Below, piece by piece: positions 1-9,339 of a DNA stretch of 64,000 bases. The first letter of the stretch is position 1. Every line of letters begins with the position of its first letter. Origin of the DNA: Anastatus disparis (lineage: Eukaryota > Arthropoda > Insecta > Hymenoptera > Eupelmidae); the NCBI GenBank assembly GCA_017163975.1, contig JAFFSR010000251.1:1178001-1242000 (forward strand). The letters are read 5' to 3'. The notes below the pieces were generated by a model. It worked only from the letters and a program-made list of their open reading frames with translations, was not told the origin of the DNA and made no database searches. The translations under genes were made by a program, and so were the position numbers.

Positions 1-1162
1 AACAATGTGAAATTTGTTCGAATCTATATCGAAATTTGAATTTTATTCTTTTTGGGTTATGTTTATAATTTATTTTTTACGAAAGCAAGAATCTAAAGTT
101 ATACACATCAATTTTTTTCATCTGATTTCTAACATTTTAATTGAATTGAACATAGGTATCATTAATTTTCACTCATGTTTAACACGTCTATACGTGTATA
201 TATATATATACATAAAGTATTGCGTTCGAGTGAGAATTTGATTACTGAAAAAGTTGGCGTGCTAGTTCACATTTTCAATCGACAGCCTCGATGAAACACA
301 AAGCTCTCTTTTTCTTCTTCTCTTTCTGTTTCATAATAAAAAGGAAATTGGTCTTCAATAAGGTACATAGAAGCCAATACAGCTTGATCGATCGTTAATA
401 AAAGGAAGGCTTTGATCTAAAACTCTTTCTTTATTCTCCATATAAAAAAATAATCATCCTTGTACATACCATAAAGTACAAGCTTACATCCTTTGCCAAA
501 CAAACGTGCACATATACATACACATAATAACCTAAGCATCAATCGTATACCAAGATTGGCACATATGTACAATATATATATATACATACGATCATAAGAT
601 ACATTCTGCGCTTGCGAAATTTTAAAAATATATATCCGAAACGCAACGAGAGCACCGATCCGCTATATTTAAACGTGCATTACAATCTGCACGTTGAAAA
701 TGTTGCATTAGGAGAATGAGAGAAACACATAACGCGGCCTTTTAAGGCCGTTAATGATTTTATATGATAAGAACGTACGGGCCTTGTAAACACATCAATG
801 ATAAACTGCCTTTAAATAGTCTGCTTTTATATACTCTCGAATTTTTTTATTTCAGATGGATTTTTTTCAGGTTTTAGTCTATATAGAATTGGAGATTGAA
901 CAATTGATTTCGTATGCTATGTACTTTCAGTTTTATTTTAATGGAGGATGCTGTATGAATTTATCTATGAGTTAAATAGGAAAGTCGATTATTATAAAAA
1001 TCATTTTTTAACGGCGTTGCAGAATATAAAATCTTTTAATTGTACTAAAAATTGTGCTTATATTATTAAAAAATCTCCTTATAATTCATTTCATCTTTTA
1101 AATTTAAAGATGATTCATTGTATTTTTAAATATTAGCATCATAAACTAAAATATTTCTACGT
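1..1162. other. AT-rich non-coding stretch
   Basis: No supported gene. The stretch is A/T-rich with short TA tracts (about 200-212 and 572-584). The short open frames here (75 and 62 codons) are dominated by F, I, Y, K and N, as expected of AT-rich DNA, and show no domain. It ends at the first SINE copy. Confidence 0.6.
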
Positions 1163-1360
1163 GAGGTCGTCAGTGGCTCAGTCGGTAAAGCGATGGATTT
1201 GTAATCTCGAGGTCCCGAGTTCAAATCCCGCTCTCGGCCGATTGATACAAGCACCACTGTACGTTATAAGGGCTCTGTTCACAGACACAGTGACGATTTC
1301 CGTCGCTAATTAGAATCGCAATGATAGCATGAGTACAGCGACGTTAAATAAAATAAAAAG
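1163..1360 (+). mobile_element. tRNA-derived SINE, copy 1
   Basis: The head is tRNA-like: an A-box-like TGGCTCAGTCGGTAAAGC, then an anticodon-loop-like segment, then a B-box-like GAGTTCAAATCCCG. A non-tRNA body follows, running from GATTGATACAAGCACCACTG through a block reading CGTCGCTAATTAG, and ends at CGACGTTAAATAAAATAAAA, an A-rich tail. The same head, body and tail order recurs at 15264, 27619, 39704 and, inverted, near 57630. This makes it a dispersed non-autonomous retroposon rather than a functional tRNA gene. The ends are set by where the five copies stop agreeing; no clear target duplication is visible. Confidence 0.85.
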
Positions 1361-2684
1361 AATAAAATTAAGTCATAATGAAATTTCTCTTTTTTTTATA
1401 CTTCTTACAAGCACATAAGAAATTTTGGCACTAATTTGATGGTCATTAATTTTAAAGTTTCATACTGTAGTCTACTTTTCTCTTAACCGTTGTTTTGTTC
1501 TCTTTTTTCTCTTCTTTCTTTCTTTTATATTTTTATATTTTTATTGCTATAACAAGAGGTTAAACTCACGCACGCATAAACGCACGACAAATTTTTCAAG
1601 GATCGCGCCAATTAGAAAGTGAAGACGGAAAGTCTCTTTTAATTCGTGGTTTAAACTTTAAAATTACTCCCAATTAAATGTTTTCATCTGAAATACTACT
1701 TATTACGTGCGTGACAACGCGCAAAAGAAGAACGTAAGGTTAAAGAGAAAGAGGGAAAAATAAAAGAAAAATTGTAAAAAAAAAATAAAGGAACGACTTG
1801 AAGTTTATAATTAAGCACTTTGCACACGCGGGATTTTTCATTTCCTTGTCCAGTAGTGAAACGTTCGCGCTTCCGTTATATATATACGCAAATTTCACAG
1901 ACAAGGCGCAAACCTTGCAATTTTCATAAGTTTTTCATAATTTAACATGTTATATTATGCTGTAACGAGAAACAAGATATTTAAAATTATCTGTTTAATA
2001 GCGATTTTGAAACTTGCTTCATTACATCGATATACGCACGAAAATCGCACATAACTTCTGGACTTCCTGATTGACAGCTTTTCAAAACTTATCAGCAGAT
2101 AGAAATTAAAAAAAAATTTTTTTTTACTCTTCAACTTTCAACTTGCGAATTATTTTTTTTAAGAAAAAAATTCTATATTAATTATTTTGCAACAGGTAAT
2201 TACGTCAAGATTTCTGTACGGCTTAAGAATCATACTTGAATAAAATTATTGTTCAAAGATCAAACTATAAGAAAGTGACGATAGTTTCCTATAAAAAAAA
2301 AATATCAATGTCATAGTGAAAGTTAAATTTTCTCTTTAAGTATATAATTATTTATTTTCTCATAATAGTAATAAGCCGAGTATTAATCGTGTATTATTAA
2401 TTGATTATGTACAATATACAATGTCGAAGAATTGGACCATTAAACTGGAATGGCAAGTTTTAAATGTCGTTTACTTACACAGTTAATATTGTTCTTTATA
2501 TTGATGAAAAAGAGCTTTTAAATTTACAAAAAATTTACGTGAATTTTTAAATTTTTAAGATTAAAATTTAAATAAAGTTACATTTTAAAACTTTCCGTTA
2601 TTGTCATGCTTCGTAAGATTTAATACATTTTTACATTACATTGTAAGCTATAAAATTTGTATTTAGTTAGTAAGTTAGATTTCG
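1361..2684. other. AT-rich non-coding stretch
   Basis: I see no gene, RNA or recognisable repeat. It contains homopolymer runs such as A9 near 1776-1785 and TTTTTTTT/AAAAAAA patches near 2110-2170, plus a small GC-richer patch near 1560-1620. It leads into the tandem units of the ankyrin element. Confidence 0.5.
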
Positions 2685-2689
2685 TGAAC

Positions 2690-3210
2690 TACTCGATGGA
2701 TTTGCTTCTAGTTTTGCATATAATTTATTTTCTTGTCTGACTGGGGAGAAGTTATTGAAAATTGATTTTCTTAGCGTAGTTTTAATTTTAAAGCCATTTA
2801 AAAAATTTTTTTTAAATTTTGATTTTTCATTTTTTTGGTTTTTTACGTAAACTAGTCGATGAATATGCTTGAAAATTTGTATAGAAATTATTGTCGGCTG
2901 CCAAAAGAAGAAAAACTTTCGAAAACTGATTTTCTTAGCGCACTTTTAATTTTAGAGCATTTTTAAAATTTTTTTAAAAATTCTTATTTTTTATTATTTT
3001 TCTATTTTACTAATTCAAGCTTTTGAAAACTATTTTTCTTAGCGTGGTTATACGATTTCAGAGAATTTTAAAGATTTAAAAAAAAAATTTGATCCTTCTT
3101 TTTTTTATTTTACGTAAAGTAGATTTGCTCTAAAATTTATGTTCAAGTTATTTGCTACTGTTTTATAAAACAAGCTTTTAAAAATAATTTCCTTAACGTA
3201 ACTCTTTGAT
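2690..3210 (+). repeat. Degenerate tandem repeat, left arm (~160 bp unit)
   Basis: The word GATTTTCTTAGCG or a close variant recurs at about 2763, 2928, 3034 and 3187, each followed by a TTTTAATTTTAGAGCATTTT-like segment, an A/T run, TTTACGTAAACTAGTCGATG and a GAAAATTTGTATAGAAATTATT-like segment. Spacing is about 150-168 bp, with one shortened unit. Units match those at 7110-7735 in reverse complement. No reading frame is maintained. Confidence 0.7.
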
Positions 3211-3294
3211 CAGTTCTTTTGATTTCTGATTTAACGCTTTCACTATCTCTTTTCTTACTTCCTCACTTCCTCTCTGTTCTTCTATCTCAGATTG

Positions 3295-3591
3295 CACTGA
3301 GAAAAAAACATAGTTGGCTTTACTACGTTTAGAAGGATGAGATTTACCAATATACTATTTCTCTCCCTTACTACAGCAATATAGTAAATACAACTGGATT
3401 CTCCGATAGGCATTTAGTAGCACATGATGAATAGATCCTAACCTCATAAAGACTTTAGTAATTCCTACTATGTTGCATCTAATAAATGCTACTAATGTAA
3501 AAGGTTAACCAAACTATATATTGACTACTAGAATAAAATAGTTGTAGTTATTAGAGAACGAAATAAAGTCAACTATGTTTTTTTCTCAGTG
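3295..3591. mobile_element. 297-bp MITE-like insertion (CACTGAG termini)
   Basis: It begins CACTGAGAAAAAAACATAG and ends with the reverse complement CTATGTTTTTTTCTCAGTG. The terminal inverted repeat is about 28 bp with one mismatch. No coding capacity is seen inside. It sits within the left arm of the ankyrin element and has no counterpart in the right arm, so it arrived after the arms formed. I could not define an unambiguous target duplication, so I assign no transposase family. Confidence 0.75.
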
Positions 3592-3692
3592 TGATCCTCA
3601 TTTTTACCCTATTTTCATCCATCCTTATCTCTCTCTTCCTATTTCCTAATCACTCTCTCACATTCACTAATTTTTCTTGAATAGAAATTGTA

Positions 3693-3786
3693 TTTTACAT
3701 TGAAATCACATTTTAAAAAATAAAATAAAATTACTCTAACTCAATGAGCTCTATGAGAAAGCATTGCGCCAAAGCACTTGGCAGCG
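3693..3786 (+). repeat. Inner inverted-repeat arm, left
   Basis: The reverse complement of this block is found at 7011-7103. It is the best conserved part of the inverted pair around the ankyrin gene. It includes an AAAATAAAATAAAATTACTC segment and ends in CCAAAGCACTTGGCAGCG. Confidence 0.8.
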
Positions 3787-3799
3787 TTTTTTTTTTGTT

Positions 3800-4476
3800 T
3801 AAATTAGCGAACTTTTACAGGCTAGCATGGGGTGGTTTACCAGATGTAATATTTATTCGCTGGGAGCGTTTATGATTATTATTAGTCACGTGGTATATCC
3901 CCAAAATTTAGTAGGACGTTTTACTATTGACTTAAATACAGAATATATTATATTTTAATATTTTGTTTAAAATAATAAGTTATCGGTGTAAAACTGTGAA
4001 AAAGATCATTAATTATTTCAATATTTATTTCTTTTTATTTGCAATGATTGCTATTAATGTTCTTAAATCAATGTGAATTGAAATAATCATAAGATAATGG
4101 GGTTATGTTACCGTTAGAGCAACGAAGATAGACAGATACTTGCATCTGTCTTCGCTGGTTAGAGTGAATATGTTTTCATGAAACATATGATCAGTGTCCT
4201 ATTTTTTTCGACATGATGCCACCATGATAAGAACAGTCGATTTACATACCCCCACTATGTAAACTCTCGGTGCGAATACCTAACAAGTCAAATGAGTACT
4301 ACGGATTGTCTACTTGAACGGACTACATGTACTACTAAATGTAACATCATACATGCGCATGACAGTTTAGAGTGAGATAGGAAACCTCCTTCATGTTTCA
4401 GCAAGTTAGAGAAGTTGTCGCAAGTCAGTCGTGCTTAAGAACATATCGGAGTTATGCCACCTGGTAATGGCCTAAA
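3800..4476. other. Non-coding interior of the ankyrin element
   Basis: No gene is recognised. A small imperfect hairpin lies near 4120-4158, with CGAAGATAGACAGAT facing ATCTGTCTTCG. GC content here is higher than in the surroundings (4180-4480). A ~20-bp word (GAACATATCGGAGTTATGCC, 4438-4457) returns in nearly the same form at about 4712-4731, on the other side of the nested MITE. Confidence 0.5.
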
Positions 4477-4661
4477 CAGGGTTGGTTTTAGAAAGGCTCT
4501 TCGCTCACAGTTCATGACTGTAAGTGTAGAGATTTCGCGCTTACAGCGCTGCGGCGACTTATTGTGTAATTGCTATAATAGCGAAACAGCGTTGGCGTCG
4601 CGAAATCTATACGCTAACAGTCATGAACTGTGAGTGTAACGCTTTTCTGAAACCAACCCTG
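4477..4661. mobile_element. 185-bp hairpin MITE (CAGGGTTGG termini)
   Basis: Left end CAGGGTTGGTTTTAGAAAGG and right end (reverse complement) CAGGGTTGGTTTCAGAAAAG are paired. The match continues inward through TCACAGTTCATGACTGT and AGATTTCGCG, so each arm is about 70 bp and the whole element folds back on itself. It has no coding capacity. The CAGGG terminus resembles some hAT-type ends, but no 8-bp duplication is visible, so the family stays open. Confidence 0.8.
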
Positions 4662-4837
4662 CTTAAGAATAGTACTTCTCTATTCAAAAGGCCAATCAAA
4701 CTTGAAGAAGAAGAACGTATCGGAGTTCTGCCCTCATGCTAAGTAGCACGGTGCGCAATATATTCAGATCTCAGTGTCTACGAGTCTACATACTTTTTTC
4801 CGTATAATAATATTCTCATTCTAAGTTTAATGAATGG

Positions 4838-4884
4838 TGTTAAATCAAATTCTTCCACGGTGTGTTAAATCAAATTCTTCCACT
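4838..4884 (+). repeat. Short tandem duplication
   Basis: The word TGTTAAATCAAATTCTTCCAC occurs twice in direct orientation about 25 bp apart, upstream of the ankyrin gene. It looks like a simple local duplication. Confidence 0.7.
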
Positions 4885-4894
4885 ACAGAAAGAA

Positions 4895-5175
4895 AATTTG
4901 TGAGATTAATCTTGAATCGGGTAAATCAAGAAATTTACCAAAATACTTTACATAAAAAGTTATAAACAACCTTTCGATCTATAGTATATTGAGGTTAGGT
5001 TTGTCGAACTTGATATCTAATTATCATTCAAAGTTTACAAAAAAATAAGCTGAACTGATTTTTTATTTCAACAAAAATAATTGAATGAATAAAACTTAAG
5101 TGCGGACAAATCATTATATTTGTTTAAATAGTGAATTAAAAAAGATACCCATAAAATAAATGCATATATCTACCA
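4895..5175 (+). repeat. Dispersed repeat upstream of the ankyrin gene, copy A
   Basis: This segment is clearly related to 34125-34400. Shared landmarks in the same order are a GTTAGGTTTGTCGAACTTGA-like block, an ATTCAAAGTTTACAAAAAA-like block, GCGGACAAATCATTATATTT and AAAAAAGATACCCATAAA. Similarity is moderate by eye. The ankyrin gene's upstream region is therefore not unique in the genome, which supports the gene being part of a multicopy unit. The second copy has no ankyrin gene behind it. Confidence 0.6.
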
Positions 5176-5196
5176 CGCAGCCCATAAATTCAACTC

Positions 5197-5216
5197 ATTT
5201 TTTATTCTTGTTTTAG
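5197..5216 (+). promoter_or_regulatory. Possible 3' splice site before the ankyrin start codon
   Basis: A pyrimidine tract (TTTTTTATTCTTGTTTTAG) ends in AG at 5215-5216, 60 bp before the ATG. It would be a good acceptor for a 5'-UTR intron, giving a single coding exon preceded by an unseen leader exon. No donor or promoter could be assigned. Confidence 0.3.
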
Positions 5217-5275
5217 CTTATACATAAAAGCAATTTAATAGAAAAAATATTCTGTAATTCTACATTTCAAGTAAA

Positions 5276-6517
5276 ATGAAACAGCAAAAGGTGAGAAGAA
5301 GCCGTCGAGTTTTGATCAAAGCTGTTTTTCTGGCAGACTATGAGGCTGTTAACAATTTATTAGAGAAGGGTGCTAATATCAATGAAGTTGATTATAAGGG
5401 CAATAGTCCTTTGCATTATGCTACCTCCGCAAAAAATTTGAAAATGATTGAACTGTTACTACAACGTAATGCTCGAGTGGATATAGAGAATAATGATGGA
5501 GAAATAGCATGTGAGCATGCGATATTATTCGATTTTGATTTTATTAATATTTTTGTACAATATAAGTCAGAAGTACGAATTCATGCTATTATTATTGATA
5601 AAATAAGAAAATATCCTGATAATTTTAGAAAGTTGTTATATGAAAATGTCAATGTAGAATATGTCGATTTTCTTGGATACACTGCATTGCATTATGCTGT
5701 AAAATCTAACGATTTAATTGCAATAAGAACGCTTATATCAAGAGGTGCAGAAGTAAATAAATTTTTTGAGCCATTGAGAGATACTCCTCTTCATTTTGCA
5801 AAATCAACAGAGAGCATCAAAATTTTGTTGCGAAAAGGTGCTGAACCTAATGTTCACGATAAATTTTTGGAATCACCTCTTTTAATAATAGTGACGAATT
5901 CGAACATAAATTATGGTCCATCAATTGAAAGAAAAGAACAATGGCGAATGATCGAAGAACTTATTAGAAATAATGCTAATTGTATTGAAGTCATTTATAA
6001 AGCCCAAAGGATGAATCATAATGAATTATCGAAATCAAGATATGGTGTAGAAGATGTGTTAAAGTTTATGGCGCTAAAAGAGCATAAGCATCATTACATG
6101 AATATCGATAATTTAATGTTAAATCAAGATAATGTATTAAGTTCATTCTATAGACATTGTTTAAACGAAGTTGTACTATTAAAGGAAGAGAAACTTTCAG
6201 ATTACCTAACGTATTATGACTTTGTAGCAAATAATATTCACAAGCTATCAAAATATGTTGATAATAAAAGTGTTAAAAAAGCATTTAAGAATGAATCCAA
6301 ATTAACATACATGTTTCCAATTTATAGTGAAATATTATGGGGACATTTTAAGGAAGCTACGGAAGAAAGAAAACTACGCGAAGCTGCATGCTCAAGTTTG
6401 AGCTATGCTATACCATGCATCAATGCAGATCATATTGTTACTTATGAAATATTAAATTTTATAGAAATCGAAGACATGAAAAATATAGTTCAAGCTTTTC
6501 CATTGGTCAAGTTATAA
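5276..6517 (+). CDS. Ankyrin-repeat protein with PRANC-like C-terminus
   Basis: An intact 413-residue single-exon frame. Ankyrin units are visible at about residues 13-40 (ending LLEKGANINEVDY), 42-70 (GNSPLHYA..., LLLQRNARVDI), 134-162 (GYTALHYA..., LISRGAEVNK) and 168-195 (DTPLHFA..., ILLRKGAEPN). A poorly matching unit precedes the third of these. After residue ~215 the helical repeats give way to a non-ankyrin middle. The last ~45 residues (REAACSSLSYAIP, then a segment ending IEIEDMKNIVQAF) resemble the PRANC domain, an F-box-like tail known from poxvirus ankyrin proteins and from Nasonia and Wolbachia ankyrin proteins. In those families the tail is thought to recruit cullin ubiquitin ligases, so a substrate adaptor role is an inference. 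There is no signal peptide or membrane segment. The start at 5276 is the first ATG, in AGTAAAATG context. The gene lies between inverted arms, suggesting a mobile or transferred origin. The ankyrin call is firm; the PRANC call is tentative. Confidence 0.88.
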   Translation: MKQQKVRRSRRVLIKAVFLADYEAVNNLLEKGANINEVDYKGNSPLHYATSAKNLKMIELLLQRNARVDIENNDGEIACEHAILFDFDFINIFVQYKSEVRIHAIIIDKIRKYPDNFRKLLYENVNVEYVDFLGYTALHYAVKSNDLIAIRTLISRGAEVNKFFEPLRDTPLHFAKSTESIKILLRKGAEPNVHDKFLESPLLIIVTNSNINYGPSIERKEQWRMIEELIRNNANCIEVIYKAQRMNHNELSKSRYGVEDVLKFMALKEHKHHYMNIDNLMLNQDNVLSSFYRHCLNEVVLLKEEKLSDYLTYYDFVANNIHKLSKYVDNKSVKKAFKNESKLTYMFPIYSEILWGHFKEATEERKLREAACSSLSYAIPCINADHIVTYEILNFIEIEDMKNIVQAFPLVKL

Positions 6518-6985
6518 AATAAGTAGAATACATATTTTTTTATCCAAACAATTTCAATCTTTTACATAAGATTATTTTGTACTATATTTGAATTTCATGA
6601 AGTAATCTAAAATATACATCAATTACTGTAATCTAAAATTGTATGTAAAATTATTCATAGGCTTTTATATATTAAAATTATCGAATGGTCCGTAAATATG
6701 ACAATATTTTTTTATTATACTAAAAACATTGATATTACTACGTTTTTATTTTTTATTTGTATGATTGAAAATATTATTTAATAAAAATATAAATAAAGTC
6801 TAAAAAAATTTTGTTTTATATACGATATAATTTGTTTCACTAACGACAAGATAACAATTTCTTTTCAAGTGTCATTATATTAATCATAATGAAATAAAAA
6901 AGAATTTGATAAATTATATTCCATAACACATACATTTTTTTCCTAAAAATAAAATTATTGCTTGAAAGATATGAATAGTTGCAAA
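6518..6985 (+). other. 3' flank / probable 3' UTR of the ankyrin gene
   Basis: AT-rich and without genes. An AATAAA hexamer at 6792-6797, 275 bp after the stop codon, could serve as poly(A) signal, but such hexamers are frequent by chance here. The short minus-strand frame at 6840-7031 has no domain and runs into the inverted arm. Confidence 0.4.
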
Positions 6986-7010
6986 TTAAAAATAAAAACA
7001 AATATAAGAA

Positions 7011-7103
7011 CGCTGCCAAGTGCTTTGGCACATTGTTTTCTCGTAGAGTTTATTGAGTATGAGTAATTTTATTTTATTTTTTTTAATGTGATTTCAATAT
7101 AAA
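7011..7103 (-). repeat. Inner inverted-repeat arm, right
   Basis: Reverse complement of 3693-3786; it opens with CGCTGCCAAGTGCTTTGG and carries the ATTTTATTTTATTTT segment. Together with the left arm it brackets the ankyrin gene. Confidence 0.8.
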
Positions 7104-7109
7104 AAATAA

Positions 7110-7735
7110 TTCATCAGCAATATTTCCCAATATCTTTGATATAATTCGTACATTACTATAGCATTTTTTTTTAATTTTCAAAATGCTCAAAAAGTAAAAC
7201 TACATTAATTATTATTATTTTTTTTCTTTTTGCAGTAGCAAATAATTTCTATACAATTTTCAAGGAAAATTCATCAAGTAATTTACGTAAAAAAAAATGA
7301 AAAATCAAAATTTTTTTTTCAATTTTTAAAATGTTTAAAATTAAAACTACTCTAAGAGAACCAATTATCCATAGCTTCCCGCCTAGCTAGACAAAAAAAT
7401 TAATTGTATACAAAATTTGAAGCAAATCCATCGATTAGTTTTCGAGATTTAAATGGCTAAATAAATACAATTTTTTTTTTTAAATTTTATTTCAAAATAT
7501 TCTAGAATTTAATATATGCTAAGAAAATCAGTTTCTGAGTTTTCTTTATTTTGGCAGTAGCAAATAATTTCTATGCAAATTTTAGAGAAAATCCATCGAG
7601 TATTTTGTCTAAAATAAAGAAAAAAGAAAAATTAAAATTATTTTCAAAATCTTTAAAATGCTCTAAAATCGTAACTACGCTAAGAAAATTAGTTTGTAAA
7701 AGCTTGTTTTCTTAGATATCTCGAAAACGGTGTTT
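7110..7735 (-). repeat. Degenerate tandem repeat, right arm (~160 bp unit)
   Basis: At least four units read best on the minus strand. The landmark CTAAGAAAATCAG or a variant lies at about 7200 (worn), 7351, 7519 and 7679, giving a spacing of 150-168 bp. Each is followed on the plus strand by a GGCAGTAGCAAATAATTTCTAT-like segment and a TCCATCGAGTA-like segment. The units are inverted relative to those at 2690-3210. Confidence 0.7.
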
Positions 7736-7739
7736 AAAA

Positions 7740-8610
7740 AAAAACTTAAGAGAATAAAGTGGGGTTTTTTATGAAGAATCATAAAAACGAAGAAAATAAA
7801 AAAAAAATCGGTCCTAAAAATATAGGAGAAACAAAAATATTTTCTTTTTTTCTCTTTTCGGGTAAATACTAAGGGGGAAACTTCATTTTCAGAAAGTATA
7901 ATAAGATAGATAAAAAATACACTATGTTTTCTCGTATGTAAAATCGATATCTGATAAAAGCATACGCTTTAGGAAACTTTTTTATTATATATTGTATTGT
8001 ATAAGGAAATATATGTATACACACACATAAGTGCACCTTCAACACGCACAGTAGGTTATAATAATTTCGGTTTCACTGCAGCGTGAAAATTTTCTTGCAC
8101 AACGTTAATGCAATAAGACCTTTTTTGAAAATTTTCAAAACAAAAGGTATCGGGAATGCCCAAACTTTATTATAGGACCATGCAGGAAGCTTTGCATTTT
8201 GGAAGGTCTGCTTTATACCCTGTGCTTTCTTACAAACTTTTATACCTGACTCATTGTTTCTTTCATTTTCCTTTATATCATTTTTCTAATACCTCTCTCT
8301 TTCCGTATACACACATATATATACACATACATTTTCATGCAGCTGTTCTGTTCGACTTTTATGAGGACGATTAACAGTCAAAATTGAAGTTTTTGACCTG
8401 GATTGAAAAAAAATTTTCCTAATTTTTTCCTTTTGATGTTTACGGGAAAAAAGAGCGCAGAAGAACTGGACAACAAATTAGCTGCCGTCTAGCAGATTCT
8501 GTCTGAAAGATAATACGCATAAATGTGTATGTAAAAAGTTAGCATGTGTTTCACCACTTAGAATTTTCAACATGTTTAGATAAGAAGAATCGTATCATGA
8601 AATGTTTAAT
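7740..8610. other. AT-rich non-coding stretch
   Basis: No gene supported. It includes A-rich runs (7736-7810) and a short 72-codon frame (8156-8374) without recognisable domain. A GC-richer patch at 8440-8500 shows nothing identifiable. Confidence 0.45.
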
Positions 8611-8617
8611 TTACTTA

Positions 8618-8703
8618 CTAGGAGCGTATCAGACCTCCGGATCACAGATTTTGCTCAAACTTTGGGATAAGTTTTCAAAATATGAAAGGAAACAGAATTT
8701 TTC
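8618..8703 (+). mobile_element. Truncated member of the 664-bp hairpin family
   Basis: It begins CTAGGAGCGTATCAGACCTC directly after TTA and then follows the first ~85 bp of the element at 10102, including the CCGGATCACAGATTTTGCTC and AAACTTTGGGATAAGTTTTC segments. The match fades near 8703 and no right end is found, so it is a one-ended remnant. The TTA in front agrees with the target of the intact copy. Confidence 0.75.
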
Positions 8704-9000
8704 AAACGATCAACTTACAAATCTAATTTTATTAAAAATTTATTTATTGTCATAGATAACATGTTAACATATTATTGTCATAACATTTTCATAGCTAACA
8801 TGTTATTTTATAGCGCTGCGTGTTTGAAATCCGCTCGCTGCGCACGCTTAATCAGGGTGCAAGTAGCTTATTCTTGCACGTTTTACACGACGATTTAGTA
8901 TATACGTAGTGCACGCGCATTTTAATACTAGACGGTTAAGACACGTTTACGTTACGTATGATGAACATACGAACAAGTGATAGCACTATGCTATACGTAT
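8704..9000. other. Non-coding flank of the palindrome
   Basis: A direct repeat of AACATGTTA-type words (8758-8812) is followed by a GC-richer stretch (8815-8960) with several GCGC and CACGC words. No gene or RNA is recognised. Confidence 0.4.
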
Positions 9001-9048
9001 ATGCGTTTATGAATTCACTGTCATCATGTATTTTAATAGAAGAGCAAG

Positions 9049-9120
9049 ATAGGGACGACGGTAGCGCAGGGGCTAAGGCTCTTGCCTCGCGCCCTAGTGG
9101 ACCGGAGTTCGATTCCCCGA
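9049..9120 (+). mobile_element. tRNA-like SINE head, left end of palindrome
   Basis: The order is tRNA-like: A-box-like TAGCGCAGGGGCTAAGGC, anticodon-arm-like CTCTTGCCTCGCGCC, and B-box-like CCGGAGTTCGATTCCCC. It differs from the other SINE family in this window. The segment after it (ending near AAAAAAGAAGAAA at 9270) would be the body and A-rich tail. It is not a plausible intact tRNA gene because the acceptor arms do not pair. Confidence 0.65.
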
Positions 9121-9339
9121 TAAAATTTCGTAAAATAATTTTAGATTTTTTCTATGGAGAGTAGAATCCGGAGATCACGAAAAATCAACTGAAAAATTCA
9201 TCTGAGCAAAATTGAAATATTATAAAAAGTTCGACTGGGCAAAAATTAAATTAAAAAAGAAGAAAAAAAAGAGCAAAATGTCATCTGCACGTGAAAAAAA
9301 AAAAAAAACCAAGAATCTTAGTGCTTCAGGTGAACTCTA

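Larger units (their letters stand above)
2685..7735 (+). mobile_element. Long-inverted-repeat element carrying an ankyrin gene
   Basis: Two arms in opposite orientation enclose the ankyrin gene. The inner arm block 3693-3786 is the reverse complement of 7011-7103 with few mismatches, including CCAAAGCACTTGGCAGCG against CGCTGCCAAGTGCTTTGG. The outer block 2690-2910 matches the complement of about 7228-7450, sharing TCGATGGATTTGCTTC, GATTTTTCATTTTTTT and GAAAATTGTATAGAAATTATT-like words. The arms differ in length because of tandem-unit number and a 297-bp insertion in the left arm. The outer ends and target duplication could not be fixed. No transposase is visible between the arms, so the element looks non-autonomous, or the arrangement may be an inverted duplication. 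The gene-in-element reading is inference; the inverted arms are directly seen. Confidence 0.65.

Noticed and set aside
1163..1240. Functional tRNA gene
   Set aside because: Acceptor arms do not pair, and the same head with the same non-tRNA body recurs at other places, so it is a SINE.
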